DNA of 64,000 bases from Oceanobacillus salinisoli (GTDB lineage: Bacteria > Bacillota > Bacilli > Bacillales > Amphibacillaceae): contig NZ_WOFB01000027.1 in the NCBI RefSeq assembly GCF_009733865.1, positions 1 through 64,000 of the forward strand. Reading direction: 5' to 3'. Below the pieces are notes generated by a model. The model made no database searches and was not told where the DNA came from. It saw nothing but the letters and a program-made list of their open reading frames with translations. The first letter of the stretch is position 1; every line of letters begins with the position of its first letter. Made by a program: the position numbers and the translations under genes. Shown in pieces: positions 34,744 to 43,064 of the stretch.

Positions 34744-36225
34744 GTGACAGACAACACGTATCAACTTTTAGCAATACTCATTTATTTAGTAGGAATGATA
34801 TCAATTGGGTGGTTTGCATATCGCAAAACAAGTAATTTAAATGATTACATGCTTGGTGGTCGTGGACTAGGACCAGCAGTTTCAGCACTTAGTGCAGGAG
34901 CCAGTGATATGTCACAATGGTTACTCATGGGTCTGCCTGGCGCGATTTATGTATCTGGATTAGTCGAAGGATGGTTAGCGCTTGGTCTGACGATAGGTGC
35001 ATGGTTAAACTGGTATTTCGTTGCGCCACGTTTGCGGGTGTATACACAAGTATCGAATAATTCCATTACGATCCCAAGTTTCTTTGATAATCGTTTCAAA
35101 GACAATTCAAAAGTTTTACGAATTGTATCGGGAATTATTATTTTAGTTTACTTTACGTTTTACGTATCATCTGGAATGGTAGCAGGTGGCGTGTTTTTTG
35201 AAAGTTCATTTGGCTATAATTATCACACTGGACTGCTTATTGTAGCAGCTGTGGTTATTGCATATACGTTAATAGGTGGATTTTTGGCAGTAAGTTATAC
35301 TGATTTTGTTCAAGGATTGATTATGTTCTTGGCACTCATTATTATCCCAATTTTCGGCATATATTTGACAGGTGGATTGGAGCAAACCGTTGAATCCATT
35401 CGTAGCGTTGACCCAAATATGCTTAGTTTCTTTGCAACAGCCTCTACAGCAGGTATTATTTCTTCACTGGCATGGGGACTAGGATATTTCGGTCAACCGC
35501 ATATTATTGTTCGATTCATGGCAATTAAATCCGTTAAAGAAACAACATCAGCTAGAAGGATTGGGATTAGTTGGATGATTTTAGCATTACTTGGTGCTTC
35601 TGCAACCGCATTGATTGGAGTAGCATATTTTCAGCAAAATGCCGGAGCGTCATTAACAGATCCCGAGGCAATCTTTATTGAAATGGGGCAAATCATATTC
35701 CATCCATTTATTGCAGGGATTATGCTGGCGGCGGTACTTGCTGCAATCATGAGCACGATTTCCTCCCAGTTAATTGTTACTTCGTCTGCATTGGTTGAAG
35801 ATATTTATAAAGCTGTATTTAAATCAGACGCATCAGAAAAAACGTATGTTAATTTAGGTCGTATTGCTGTTTTATTTGTTTCAGTAATTGCCTTATTCTT
35901 TGCCTGGCAAAAAAATGATACCATCTTAAGTCTCGTATCTTTCGCATGGGCAGGGTTTGGTGCTGCATTTGGCCCTATCATTCTCTTGTCATTGTATTGG
36001 AAAAAGATTACCGGTACAGGGGCACTCTGCGGAATGATTACTGGTGCAGTTACTGTATTTATTTGGGGGAACACGGAACTTTCCGGAGTTCTTTACGAAA
36101 TCGTACCAGGATTCCTGTTGAGTTTAATTGTAACCTATATTGTCAGTTTAATAACGTATAATAGAAACGAAGAAGTAGAGCAGGAATTTGATAAGACGAT
36201 CAAACTTTTAAAAGAGAACAAATAG
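34744..36225 (+). CDS. putP: sodium/proline symporter, copy 2
   Basis: Same length (493 aa) and colinear with copy 1, with most residues identical, including the SAGASDMSQWLLMGLPGAIYV and GYFGQPHIIVRFMAIK stretches; differences cluster in the loops and the C-terminal tail. Start is GTG after AAAGGGGAG. A terminator ends copy 1 and 270 bp with no obvious shared promoter precede this gene, so it has its own control. One copy may serve catabolism and the other osmoprotection, as PutP and OpuE do in Bacillus subtilis; which is which cannot be read here. Confidence 0.92.
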   Translation: MTDNTYQLLAILIYLVGMISIGWFAYRKTSNLNDYMLGGRGLGPAVSALSAGASDMSQWLLMGLPGAIYVSGLVEGWLALGLTIGAWLNWYFVAPRLRVYTQVSNNSITIPSFFDNRFKDNSKVLRIVSGIIILVYFTFYVSSGMVAGGVFFESSFGYNYHTGLLIVAAVVIAYTLIGGFLAVSYTDFVQGLIMFLALIIIPIFGIYLTGGLEQTVESIRSVDPNMLSFFATASTAGIISSLAWGLGYFGQPHIIVRFMAIKSVKETTSARRIGISWMILALLGASATALIGVAYFQQNAGASLTDPEAIFIEMGQIIFHPFIAGIMLAAVLAAIMSTISSQLIVTSSALVEDIYKAVFKSDASEKTYVNLGRIAVLFVSVIALFFAWQKNDTILSLVSFAWAGFGAAFGPIILLSLYWKKITGTGALCGMITGAVTVFIWGNTELSGVLYEIVPGFLLSLIVTYIVSLITYNRNEEVEQEFDKTIKLLKENK

Positions 36226-36237
36226 ATTCATAGTTTG

Positions 36238-36270
36238 AAGAAAAAAGGTGCAGAGATTGCACCTTTTTTT
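36238..36270 (+). terminator. terminator after putP copy 2
   Basis: AAAAAAGGTGCA and TGCACCTTTTTT pair around AGAGAT-type loop, with a long T-run. Confidence 0.88.
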
Positions 36271-36304
36271 TATATTAGGAATGCAGTGCGACATAAAGGG
36301 TTGC

Positions 36305-36345
36305 AGTTTATCGTGTGATTAACTGGCTGTAAGACTATACTTCAT
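36305..36345. repeat. R5 repeat, 5' fragment
   Basis: TCGTGTGATTAACTGGCTGT then AAGACTATA matches the first part of R5 only. Confidence 0.55.
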
Positions 36346-36445
36346 ATTAAGAATGGAAGCGTCAGTATGTCTGCTAATGTTCGACAGTAACTACTCCTTT
36401 TGGTATGTTAAATGATGAATAAATCCGCTAAGTAGGAGGAAATGA

Positions 36446-37753
36446 ATGTACACTCATACAGAAATACAAACGTTTCAACAGAAATATCCTATATTAATAG
36501 AAATGATGGAACTGTCACCGGTCTTTTGGATGAATCCAGAAATTCGTAAAGTTGCAAATACAGTTTTCGCATTAACTGATAAAGATGTAAAAGACGCGGA
36601 GCAACTTTGGCAGCGATTTGCCCCTTTTATCCAAAAGGAATTTCCGGAGACAAGAAAAGGAAATGGTTGGATAGAATCACCATTGAAAGAAATTCCTGCA
36701 ATGAAAATGTTATTGGAATCCGAGTACACTTCTGATTTGAAAGGAAACCTTTACTTAAAATGTGATCAAGAATTAGCTGTAGCTGGTTCGGTTAAAGCAA
36801 GAGGGGGCTTTTATGAAGTCTTGTATTATGCTGAAAATCTGGCAATAGATGCGGGTGTCGTCCAAAAGGGAGAAAACTACGAGATTTTTTCCACTCCGAG
36901 ATTAAAGGAGTTTTTTAGTCAATTTTCAATAGGGGTCGGTTCAACCGGAAACTTAGGGTTAAGCATTGGAATAATGAGCGCCAAACTAGGTTTTCAAGTA
37001 TCTGTGTATATGTCAAAGGATGCTAAACAATGGAAGAAAGAGCTTCTACGCAGTAAGGGTTCAGATGTAGTGGAATGTGAAGGGGATTTTAGTGAAGCTG
37101 TTTCAAGAGGAAGAAAGAAGACAAATGCTGACCCTAAAGGTTATTTTGTGGATGATGAAAACTCCAAGCATTTATTTTTAGGTTATAGTACTGCTGCTTT
37201 ACGTTTGAAAAAACAACTTGATGAAAAAGGGGTAAAGGTAAACAGTGACCATCCATTATTTGTGTATCTCCCGTGTGGGGTAGGCGGTGCACCGGGCGGG
37301 ATTACGTTCGGATTGAAACAGGTGTTTGGTGATGATGTCCATTGTTTCTTTGTGGAACCGGTCCATTCACCAAGTGTATTGATTGGACTACTAACTGGAT
37401 TAAAAAACAAGGTAAGTGTACAAGATTTTGGATTAGATAATAAAACAGAAGCAGACGGTTTAGCCGTTGGCAGGCCTTCGAAGTTTGCCAGCAGTTTTAG
37501 TGAGCAGTTAGTGAGCGGAATATATACAATAGAAGATAATTTGTTATTTCAATTACTAAGAATGTTATCGGATAGCGAAGGAATTTATGTGGAGCCTTCT
37601 GCTACTGCAGGACTTATTGGACCAATAGAGTTAATGAAATCTCACTATTTACAGGAACGTAATCTGGCTTCAGAAGATATTACTCACATTGTCTGGGCAA
37701 CCGGAGGCGGCCTGGTACCGGACGACGAAATGAAGGAATTACTGAAAAGATAA
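36446..37753 (+). CDS. dsdA: D-serine ammonia-lyase
   Basis: The 435 aa fold II PLP enzyme turns D-serine into pyruvate and ammonium. Schiff-base Lys117 is in AVAGSVKARGGFYEVL; the phosphate-binding GSTGNLGLSIG and the late GGGLVPDDEM also fit DsdA, as does the length. GGAGGAAATG places the start. No dsdX transporter or dsdC regulator is adjacent. It lies just after the proline block and adds to a run of amino acid breakdown genes, including D-amino acid enzymes at 23.7-25.8 kb. Confidence 0.93.
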   Translation: MYTHTEIQTFQQKYPILIEMMELSPVFWMNPEIRKVANTVFALTDKDVKDAEQLWQRFAPFIQKEFPETRKGNGWIESPLKEIPAMKMLLESEYTSDLKGNLYLKCDQELAVAGSVKARGGFYEVLYYAENLAIDAGVVQKGENYEIFSTPRLKEFFSQFSIGVGSTGNLGLSIGIMSAKLGFQVSVYMSKDAKQWKKELLRSKGSDVVECEGDFSEAVSRGRKKTNADPKGYFVDDENSKHLFLGYSTAALRLKKQLDEKGVKVNSDHPLFVYLPCGVGGAPGGITFGLKQVFGDDVHCFFVEPVHSPSVLIGLLTGLKNKVSVQDFGLDNKTEADGLAVGRPSKFASSFSEQLVSGIYTIEDNLLFQLLRMLSDSEGIYVEPSATAGLIGPIELMKSHYLQERNLASEDITHIVWATGGGLVPDDEMKELLKR

Positions 37754-37796
37754 ATAGGCGACCGTATCATTGTTAAAATATCGTTCGCCGCCCATT

Positions 37797-37824
37797 CGAC
37801 AAAATTCGGGAAGTGACAGGCACC
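37797..37824. repeat. R4 REP-like repeat 1 nt from methyltransferase stop
   Basis: Consensus copy: CGACAAAATTCGGGAAGTGA then CAGGCACC. The minus-strand methyltransferase stop codon begins at 37826. Confidence 0.88.
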
Positions 37825-37825
37825 G

Positions 37826-38443
37826 TTACTTTTTACAGACGGCAATACCAAGGGGATAATGATTTTCTCTGGCATACTCGGCAGGTTCAATGAGGACTCC
37901 ATTTTGATAATAGAACTCTGTAAAAGAATATGCAGTAAATAAATCTTTAAATTCCTTTACAGTCAGCTGATGTACATGGAATTCCTGACCTGACGGGATT
38001 CCCCTTCCTTTTCCGAATGGGGTGGATAAAATTAGGATCCCATTTGGTTTTAAGAGTCGATAGATATTTGAAAGAAATTTTTCTTCTTCCGCTATATGTT
38101 CAATCGTTTCAAAACTTAGGATAACATCAAATTGACCCAATTTTTCCGGTAAGGATTGATCGGTTACATCCCCTTCCAGGTAAGTTGCAAGGGGGTGATG
38201 ATATTTATGTTTTGCGTACTTTATGGCATCTTCATTGTAATCAATACCAATTAATTCAGTTATAAATTTTTTGCGTTGTTTAGCGATAATCTGGCTGCCA
38301 TAGCCGGAGCCGCATGCGAAATCGAGGACTCTTCCGTGTGCATAATTTGCAGCAAAATGGTATCTTGCAATATGCTCAAGAAGCAGACCATTTGTGATTT
38401 TCATTTTTTCAGGAATAACTCTTTCTCCAGTATCCTCTAACAT
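37826..38443 (-). CDS. class I SAM-dependent methyltransferase
   Basis: The product is about 205 aa from the start MLEDTGERVIPEKM. Motif I is VLDFACGSGYGSQIIAK, motif II IGIDYNEDAIKYAK, followed by LEGDVTD, and FDVILSFETIEHIAEEEKFL with a Methyltransf_11-type pattern. The substrate is unknown; the TGERVIPE opening is common in methyltransferases linked to glycan or nucleotide-sugar genes, but none is nearby. The ATG at 38443 follows a weak GGTGAAGAG; an earlier in-frame ATG at 38482 has no ribosome site. Confidence 0.75.
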   Translation of the reverse strand: MLEDTGERVIPEKMKITNGLLLEHIARYHFAANYAHGRVLDFACGSGYGSQIIAKQRKKFITELIGIDYNEDAIKYAKHKYHHPLATYLEGDVTDQSLPEKLGQFDVILSFETIEHIAEEEKFLSNIYRLLKPNGILILSTPFGKGRGIPSGQEFHVHQLTVKEFKDLFTAYSFTEFYYQNGVLIEPAEYARENHYPLGIAVCKK

Positions 38444-38487
38444 TCTCTTCACCGCTTTATGTAAAATTCTTTTTTTACACATTGGGA

Positions 38488-38603
38488 TAATACAAAATTT
38501 CAGCTGAGAAGTGAATTCACTGAAGCCAAAATTTTGAAAGTCCCAAATATAAGAAAAACGAACACATTCGCTAAAATATGAGCGAATATGCTAATTATAT
38601 CAT
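38488..38603. repeat. R3 MITE-like repeat, diverged
   Basis: Keeps AAAATTTCAGC, CCAAATATAAGAAAAACG, and the ACATTCGCTAAAATATGAGC-GAAT hairpin, but the ends are eroded. Confidence 0.6.
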
Positions 38604-38615
38604 AAGCTGTAAAGA

Positions 38616-38643
38616 GGTGCCTGTCACTTCCCGGTTTTTGTCG
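38616..38643. repeat. R4 REP-like repeat in reverse orientation
   Basis: GGTGCCTGTCACTTCCCG then GTTTTTGTCG on the + strand; the only copy in this orientation in the window. It is not next to a recognised stop codon. Confidence 0.85.
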
Positions 38644-38730
38644 AAATTTGTTGGCGATATGGGGTATGTACCTTCATTCAAGTATAACGCCCTAACTTAA
38701 TAAAATTGCTTAGTAAGAGAAGATTAATGA

Positions 38731-39054
38731 TTAATTCGTTGGTACAGCTACAACGGCAGTCCCATATGCGACGATTTCACTCATGTTTTGTCCTACATCG
38801 CCAGAGTCAAATCGCATCATAACAATAGCGTTTGCATCCAATGCCTCTGCGTTTTCAATCAATCGTTCCATTGCCTGTTTTCGAGCATCCTCCAGCATGC
38901 TTGTATACTGCTTTATTTCTCCTCCGAATAAGCCTTTAATTCCCGCAGTAATATCCTTACCAATCCCACGTGCACGAACTGTTAATCCGAAAACAGTCCC
39001 TTTCACCTCGATAATAGTATGATTTACTATATTTTCAGTCGTTACGACAATCAT
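38731..39054 (-). CDS. YbjQ/UPF0145 family protein
   Basis: The 107 aa product matches the YbjQ family over its length: VTTENIVNHTIIEVKGTVFGLTVRARGIGKDI, the KQYTSMLEDARKQAMERLIENAEALDANAIVMMRFDS core, and the YGTAVVAV end. Members form pentamers with a proposed metal-binding role but no proven function. It has AAGGAG before the ATG and stands alone. Confidence 0.9.
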   Translation of the reverse strand: MIVVTTENIVNHTIIEVKGTVFGLTVRARGIGKDITAGIKGLFGGEIKQYTSMLEDARKQAMERLIENAEALDANAIVMMRFDSGDVGQNMSEIVAYGTAVVAVPTN

Positions 39055-39238
39055 AATAAATACTCCTTTTTAGGCATAATTATTATTTAATATACTTCGA
39101 CATAACCAATTTCATTCCTTTTCAAATTAAGACAGGATACAACCCTATATATGAAGAAAATTCAGTCGCCCAGTCTAATTACCGAGATGGTCTTATTGTT
39201 TATGCATGAAATGTAATCATTTTCCTGTTCGCATGATT

Positions 39239-39260
39239 CGACAAAATCTAGGATGTGACA
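39239..39260. repeat. R4 REP-like repeat, degenerate, 2 nt from symporter stop
   Basis: CGACAAAATCTAGGATGTGA then CA: the CGACAAAAT and GTGACA parts remain, the GGCACC end is lost. The symporter stop codon begins at 39263. Confidence 0.6.
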
Positions 39261-39262
39261 TC

Positions 39263-40705
39263 TTAGATGGATAAGAATTCTTTCGCTTTTTCTTTTGGAG
39301 CTTTGGTTATCAGGCTTACGCTAATGTAAAGAAGTGTGGAAATTAGAATTCCCCATAGTCCTGATGCTAATCCCAATGGTTTAGTTTGTGTAAATTCAAT
39401 AATGATCACAACTATGCCACTGACGACTACACTGGAGATTACTCCTGCTGCCGTTCCGCGTTTCCAAAAAAACGCTCCGATGATTGATGGTACAGATACC
39501 AGCAATCCTGCTGAAGAAGATACAGATAATACAGCAATTAAGTTTACTTCCATTTGTGCGAATAAAAAGGCTAAAACAGCAATAACTGGGATCACAAATT
39601 TTCCAACCCGCAGTTGCGTATAATCACTCGCTTCTTTCTTGAAATTGCCATATACATCCCGAGCAAAAAGAGACGAGAGGGTAAGCAAAATAGAATCAAT
39701 CGTGGAAATGGCAGCTGCCATGATTCCAACCATTACTATTACACCTAAAATAGGTGGTACTAAATCAGATTGCAGCACAAATGGTGTTGCTAAATCAGCA
39801 TTTTCTAAATCAGGAAACATTATTAATGCAGAATATCCCCACACGACTGCAACGATAGTGTAGACAAAGCCAAATACTAAAAATCCCATCAGCATATTTC
39901 TTAAACTCTTTAAGGAGGATGGCATGTACAATCTTTGGCTGACCTGTGGATTGGATAAACTAAAGAAAAACCAAGGAATGGTTAAACCTAAAAAGTTTAA
40001 AAAGCTGAAAAAACCATTTCCAGGAACCGTTAAGTATTCCGGATAATCGGTTTCAAGCGTTCCGAAAAATCCTCCAAATCCGCCCAGCCCTTTTATTAAT
40101 ACCAATACTACAATGGTGGATGTCACAATCATGAATAAAGCCTGTAAAGAATCTGTCCATGCAACGGAGCGAATTCCAGCGATATATGAAAAAATAAGTG
40201 CAAGGACGGTCGCTAATATCAACCCGGTAGTAAATGGAATTGCGTTATTTGTTACTCCCTGCAATAAATATCCAACCCCTGACAATTGAACAGCGCTATA
40301 CGGAATTAAGAAAACACAGCTGGATATGGCGATAACAGCAGCTACTATTTTATTGTCGTAGCGATCACCCAACATTTCTGACGGAGTAACATAGCCAAAT
40401 TTCTTTCCAACTTTCCAATATCTTGGTCCAAAAAACGCAACAAGGGTCACCCCCATCAGATAAATCAATTCGAATCCAAGTGCACCAACCCCACCATTAT
40501 ATGTAAGTCCGGCAAGTCCCACTAACATAAAGGCGCTATAAGTTGTAGCACTGTAGCTAAGCGCAGATACAAAGCCATTCATTTTACGGTCACCAAGAAA
40601 ATAACTATCCATATTATTCTGCTTACCTTTTCTTGATAGTAACGCAATAACCAGTGCAATAACAATATAGACAGAAATTGCACTCCATACCAATGTAGTA
40701 CTCAT
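39263..40705 (-). CDS. sodium:solute symporter family protein
   Basis: The 480 aa product has about 13 helices and SSS-family marks: YFLGDRKMNGFVSALSYSATTYSAFMLVGLAG at 33-64, VFLIPYSAVQLSGVGYLL, GIRSVAWTDSLQALFM, and ISTIDSILLTLSSLFARDVY with the sodium-site Ser/Thr residues. The branch looks like PanF/YodF rather than PutP. The substrate is unknown. Its ATG overlaps the stop codon of the small membrane gene upstream (TAATG), so the two are translated together. Confidence 0.88.
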   Translation of the reverse strand: MSTTLVWSAISVYIVIALVIALLSRKGKQNNMDSYFLGDRKMNGFVSALSYSATTYSAFMLVGLAGLTYNGGVGALGFELIYLMGVTLVAFFGPRYWKVGKKFGYVTPSEMLGDRYDNKIVAAVIAISSCVFLIPYSAVQLSGVGYLLQGVTNNAIPFTTGLILATVLALIFSYIAGIRSVAWTDSLQALFMIVTSTIVVLVLIKGLGGFGGFFGTLETDYPEYLTVPGNGFFSFLNFLGLTIPWFFFSLSNPQVSQRLYMPSSLKSLRNMLMGFLVFGFVYTIVAVVWGYSALIMFPDLENADLATPFVLQSDLVPPILGVIVMVGIMAAAISTIDSILLTLSSLFARDVYGNFKKEASDYTQLRVGKFVIPVIAVLAFLFAQMEVNLIAVLSVSSSAGLLVSVPSIIGAFFWKRGTAAGVISSVVVSGIVVIIIEFTQTKPLGLASGLWGILISTLLYISVSLITKAPKEKAKEFLSI

Positions 40706-40890
40706 TATTCTTTACCCCAATCCTTTGTTAAAAAATAATTAATGATAATGATGGTAAATGCTAAAACCACCCATAATAAAAAGCTCCCGTACCATTTTGC
40801 GACATTTGTAAGAAGCGTGTAAGGGAGGATATAAGCAATAAAAATAATAAATAGAATACATAGCGCCCATTTAAATTCGTTTATTTTCAA
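40705..40890 (-). CDS. small two-helix membrane protein coupled to symporter
   Basis: A 61 aa product with two hydrophobic helices (WALCILFIIFIAYILPYTLL and FLLWVVLAFTIIIINYFL) and a short charged tail (TKDWGKE). I place the start at the TTG at 40890, 8 nt after GGAGG; the frame is open much further upstream but without a ribosome site and with unlikely composition. Small proteins of this build (DUF3311- or YhdT-like) often precede sodium:solute symporter genes and are thought to be subunits or helpers. The overlap with the symporter start supports this. Confidence 0.7.
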   Translation of the reverse strand: MKINEFKWALCILFIIFIAYILPYTLLTNVAKWYGSFLLWVVLAFTIIIINYFLTKDWGKE

Positions 40891-41107
40891 AAAATTCACC
40901 TCCAGAACATTGGGCAATATATAGTTGTTATAAAATGAGCATTTCACCTTAATATTATACAAAATAAAAACAATCATACGATGCGTAATTTGGTGAATGA
41001 ATTCACAATCGATACAGGAAAATATCTCTTTTTTCCCAGGCTCATTTCGCAAAAATAGGTTGTTATGGAATTTATGTAAACTTCATAACTAATTTTAAAT
41101 GATGATG

Positions 41108-41378
41108 GAGCTTAATCTACCGCTAAGGAAATACACTGCGCTTTCCGTGTGCGGCCGGTGAGCCTCCTAGTGCTACCCCGTCTTTAGAGGTCTCACCGAT
41201 GCCTCATTTCCTACAGGACAAGGAAGACTTCGCCAGGGTTACATCGCACGCAGAAAAAGTGCTTTTCTTTTTCAAGGAAGTGGTTTTCTTCCGAGGAGGC
41301 TGAAGTGTTGCCCTAAGGTGCGCTTAATGCCCGTAGCGGAAAACAACGTAGCACTATACTAGTTCGCAGTTTATACCA
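41108..41378. repeat. R2 composite repeat, units a and b in tandem
   Basis: Unit a (CTACCGCTAAGGAAATACAC through GTCTCACCGATGCC) is followed by unit b (GGGTTACATCGCACGCAG through GCCCGTAGCGGAAAACAACG). It contains the uninterrupted junction TTTTTC-AAGGAAGTG (about 41270-41282), which is split by an R3 element in the copy at 46207. Confidence 0.8.
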
Positions 41379-41591
41379 AATCCGAAATAAAACTTGCCCC
41401 CGCAAACACAACAATCTTTTAGAAATAAAGCTTGTACTAAAATATTATAAAGTTCATCATAGCAAATTTTTCTAAATTTTACTACATTAACAATGGATTA
41501 TTATTTCCCGAATTGATTACTGTGAAAAAGATGGGAAAGGAGGGATGGGGAATTTATAAAAAGAAGTGATGGGAAGAACAAAAGATAGAGG
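41379..41591. other. gene-free stretch after R2
   Basis: AT-rich, with an AAAGGAGGGATGGGG at about 41537 that opens only a four-codon frame. I see no gene or clear control site; the end forms a dyad (GATAGAGGTTAATCTTCTATC) around the next gene's stop codon. Confidence 0.5.
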
Positions 41592-41735
41592 TTAATCTTC
41601 TATCTCTTCCCATTGTTTTTTTATTTGACTTAATGCCAACTGTATAATATGTTCATAATCCGTATCACGACTAGTAATTACATTCGTTTGATAACTTTGA
41701 CCTTCATAATCTACCATTACATTTACTTGAATCAT
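41592..41735 (-). CDS. small protein (47 aa), BA3454 stress-protein-like
   Basis: ATG behind AAGGGAG opens a 47-codon frame: MIQVNVMVDYEGQSYQTNVI, then a linker and HIIQLALSQIKKQWEEIED. A short beta hairpin followed by a helix ending in QxxKQW matches what I recall of the BA3454 family of small Bacillus stress proteins (YQTNVI and a C-terminal QxxxQW). The name is from memory, so moderate certainty. A dyad at the stop codon may act as terminator. Confidence 0.6.
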   Translation of the reverse strand: MIQVNVMVDYEGQSYQTNVITSRDTDYEHIIQLALSQIKKQWEEIED

Positions 41736-41974
41736 CCGCAACTCCCTTTCAATAAAAAGATTTTTCCCAATTTTTAAAAACTATACCATAACACATAAAT
41801 TGTGTCAATTGTGTGAATATAAAATCATTGTGTAAGGTTTTGATGTATTAGTCTATGCTTGAAACTCGCATATATGTAATCAAAAAGCCTAATTGCTTCG
41901 TTTGAAATTGGATTTATGCGGATTAAATGAGGGTGTGAAACCTTTTTCATTATTACAGAGGAGGTATTTAAGCA

Positions 41975-42052
41975 ATGAAAACTAAACATCCTTGTGAGAA
42001 TCCGTATTGTAATTTTATAAGAATAACTAATTTGGGCATTTCAATTCAGTAA
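41975..42052 (+). CDS. possible 25 aa peptide
   Basis: AGAGGAGG lies 9 nt before an ATG that opens a 25-codon frame with two cysteines (MKTKHPCENPYCNFIRITNL...). The ribosome site is strong, but nothing else supports it, and 41053-42246 is otherwise non-coding. It could be a leader peptide or a decayed gene. Confidence 0.3.
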   Translation: MKTKHPCENPYCNFIRITNLGISIQ

Positions 42053-42246
42053 TTTCCCGGAAAATAAGCAATACTGTACTGCATAAGAAGTTTGGAACAG
42101 AGAAGTGTGAATAAGAGAAGAATTACTTCATTTGATGGTGTATCGTTTGGGTTATGTTATGGGAAAAGAAATAGGGATAGTAATTTTTTCCACAAAAAAA
42201 GAATGGATTAGAGGTTAAATGGGCGCTTTAGGTTACTAGGATTTGT

Positions 42247-42816
42247 TTATTTTCCGAATAACCATCCGAAGAAAGTTTTCTTATCTGTTGTTTCTTCTTC
42301 GGCAGTTGCGGCAATTAATTTTTGTGTTTCTAATCTCTCTGTGATGGTTCTCATTAAATCTTTGTCGCGTTCATTTAACCATTCATTAATCCCATCCTGT
42401 TGTTGGTCCAGTTTTTCCATTAATTCGTTGATTAGCTCATTCTGATTTTTTAAGAGGTCTTTTAATTCTTCCAATTGTTCGTTTTCTGTGTCATGTTGTC
42501 CATCATTCTGGACAACACGTGGCGGGCTGGCTTCCGATATGTCTTCTGTCTCTCGCTTACCAACCTTTTCCATGACAATGTTCGTGGCTTGATCGACGGT
42601 AATATTTGTTTTCTCTCTCAATTCTTTTAAGTACCGAATCGACATAATGTCTTTCTCCACAAACAATCTTGCATTATTCTTGTTTTTGAAAAATTCATAG
42701 CCCGCCTTCTCTAAATGCTGTGCATATTTGCGGACTGTCGTTACTCCCATATCCAACATAGTAGCAATTTCACTTGTGGAATAAGCTTTCTCGTTTGATT
42801 CTATACTGTCTTGCAT
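42247..42816 (-). CDS. MerR-like helix-turn-helix protein with coiled coil (DUF3967-like)
   Basis: The product is about 189 aa. Residues 10-70 form a MerR-type DNA-binding domain (YSTSEIATMLDMGVTTVRKYAQHLEKAGYEF, then ARLFVEKDIMSIRYLKEL). Next comes a Gln/Glu/Asn-rich coiled coil (EQLEELKDLLKNQNELINELMEKLDQQQDG), and the tail ends KKTFFGWLFGK, a possible membrane-binding amphipathic helix. The layout recalls RacA and DUF3967 proteins, which link DNA to the pole or act as regulators. The ATG at 42816 follows GGGGTGAT; an upstream ATG at 42834 lacks a site. Confidence 0.75.
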   Translation of the reverse strand: MQDSIESNEKAYSTSEIATMLDMGVTTVRKYAQHLEKAGYEFFKNKNNARLFVEKDIMSIRYLKELREKTNITVDQATNIVMEKVGKRETEDISEASPPRVVQNDGQHDTENEQLEELKDLLKNQNELINELMEKLDQQQDGINEWLNERDKDLMRTITERLETQKLIAATAEEETTDKKTFFGWLFGK

Positions 42817-42964
42817 ATCATCACCCCTTACCATTACATTCTACATTCATCTGATTTTTCCTTTTATTACGAAAATTAATCGTAAGACAATTTTCGATTT
42901 ATATTGCTTGTTTTGCATGAAAGTTAAGATAAAAAGGAGGTATTTGTCGAATAATAATCTATAA

Positions 42965-42993
42965 TTGACAAGTAAATGGTCTCATGTTAAATT
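42965..42993 (+). promoter_or_regulatory. sigma-A promoter of mhqO-like gene
   Basis: TTGACA at 42965-42970, a 17 nt spacer, TAAATT at 42988-42993. Followed by an AT-rich leader of about 70 nt. Confidence 0.65.
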
Positions 42994-43064
42994 AAATTTA
43001 ATTAAAGATATTTTAATTAAAAATATGTTGGAGTATAGATTCAATAATAGATGGAGGATGTAAA

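Noticed and set aside
5248-39260. R4 copies as a CRISPR array
   Set aside because: Copies are dispersed over 34 kb with genes between them, with no regular spacers and no cas genes.
40705-41052. Longer 115 aa version of the small symporter partner
   Set aside because: The extra 54 residues have unlikely composition and no ribosome site, while the TTG at 40890 has GGAGG at proper spacing.
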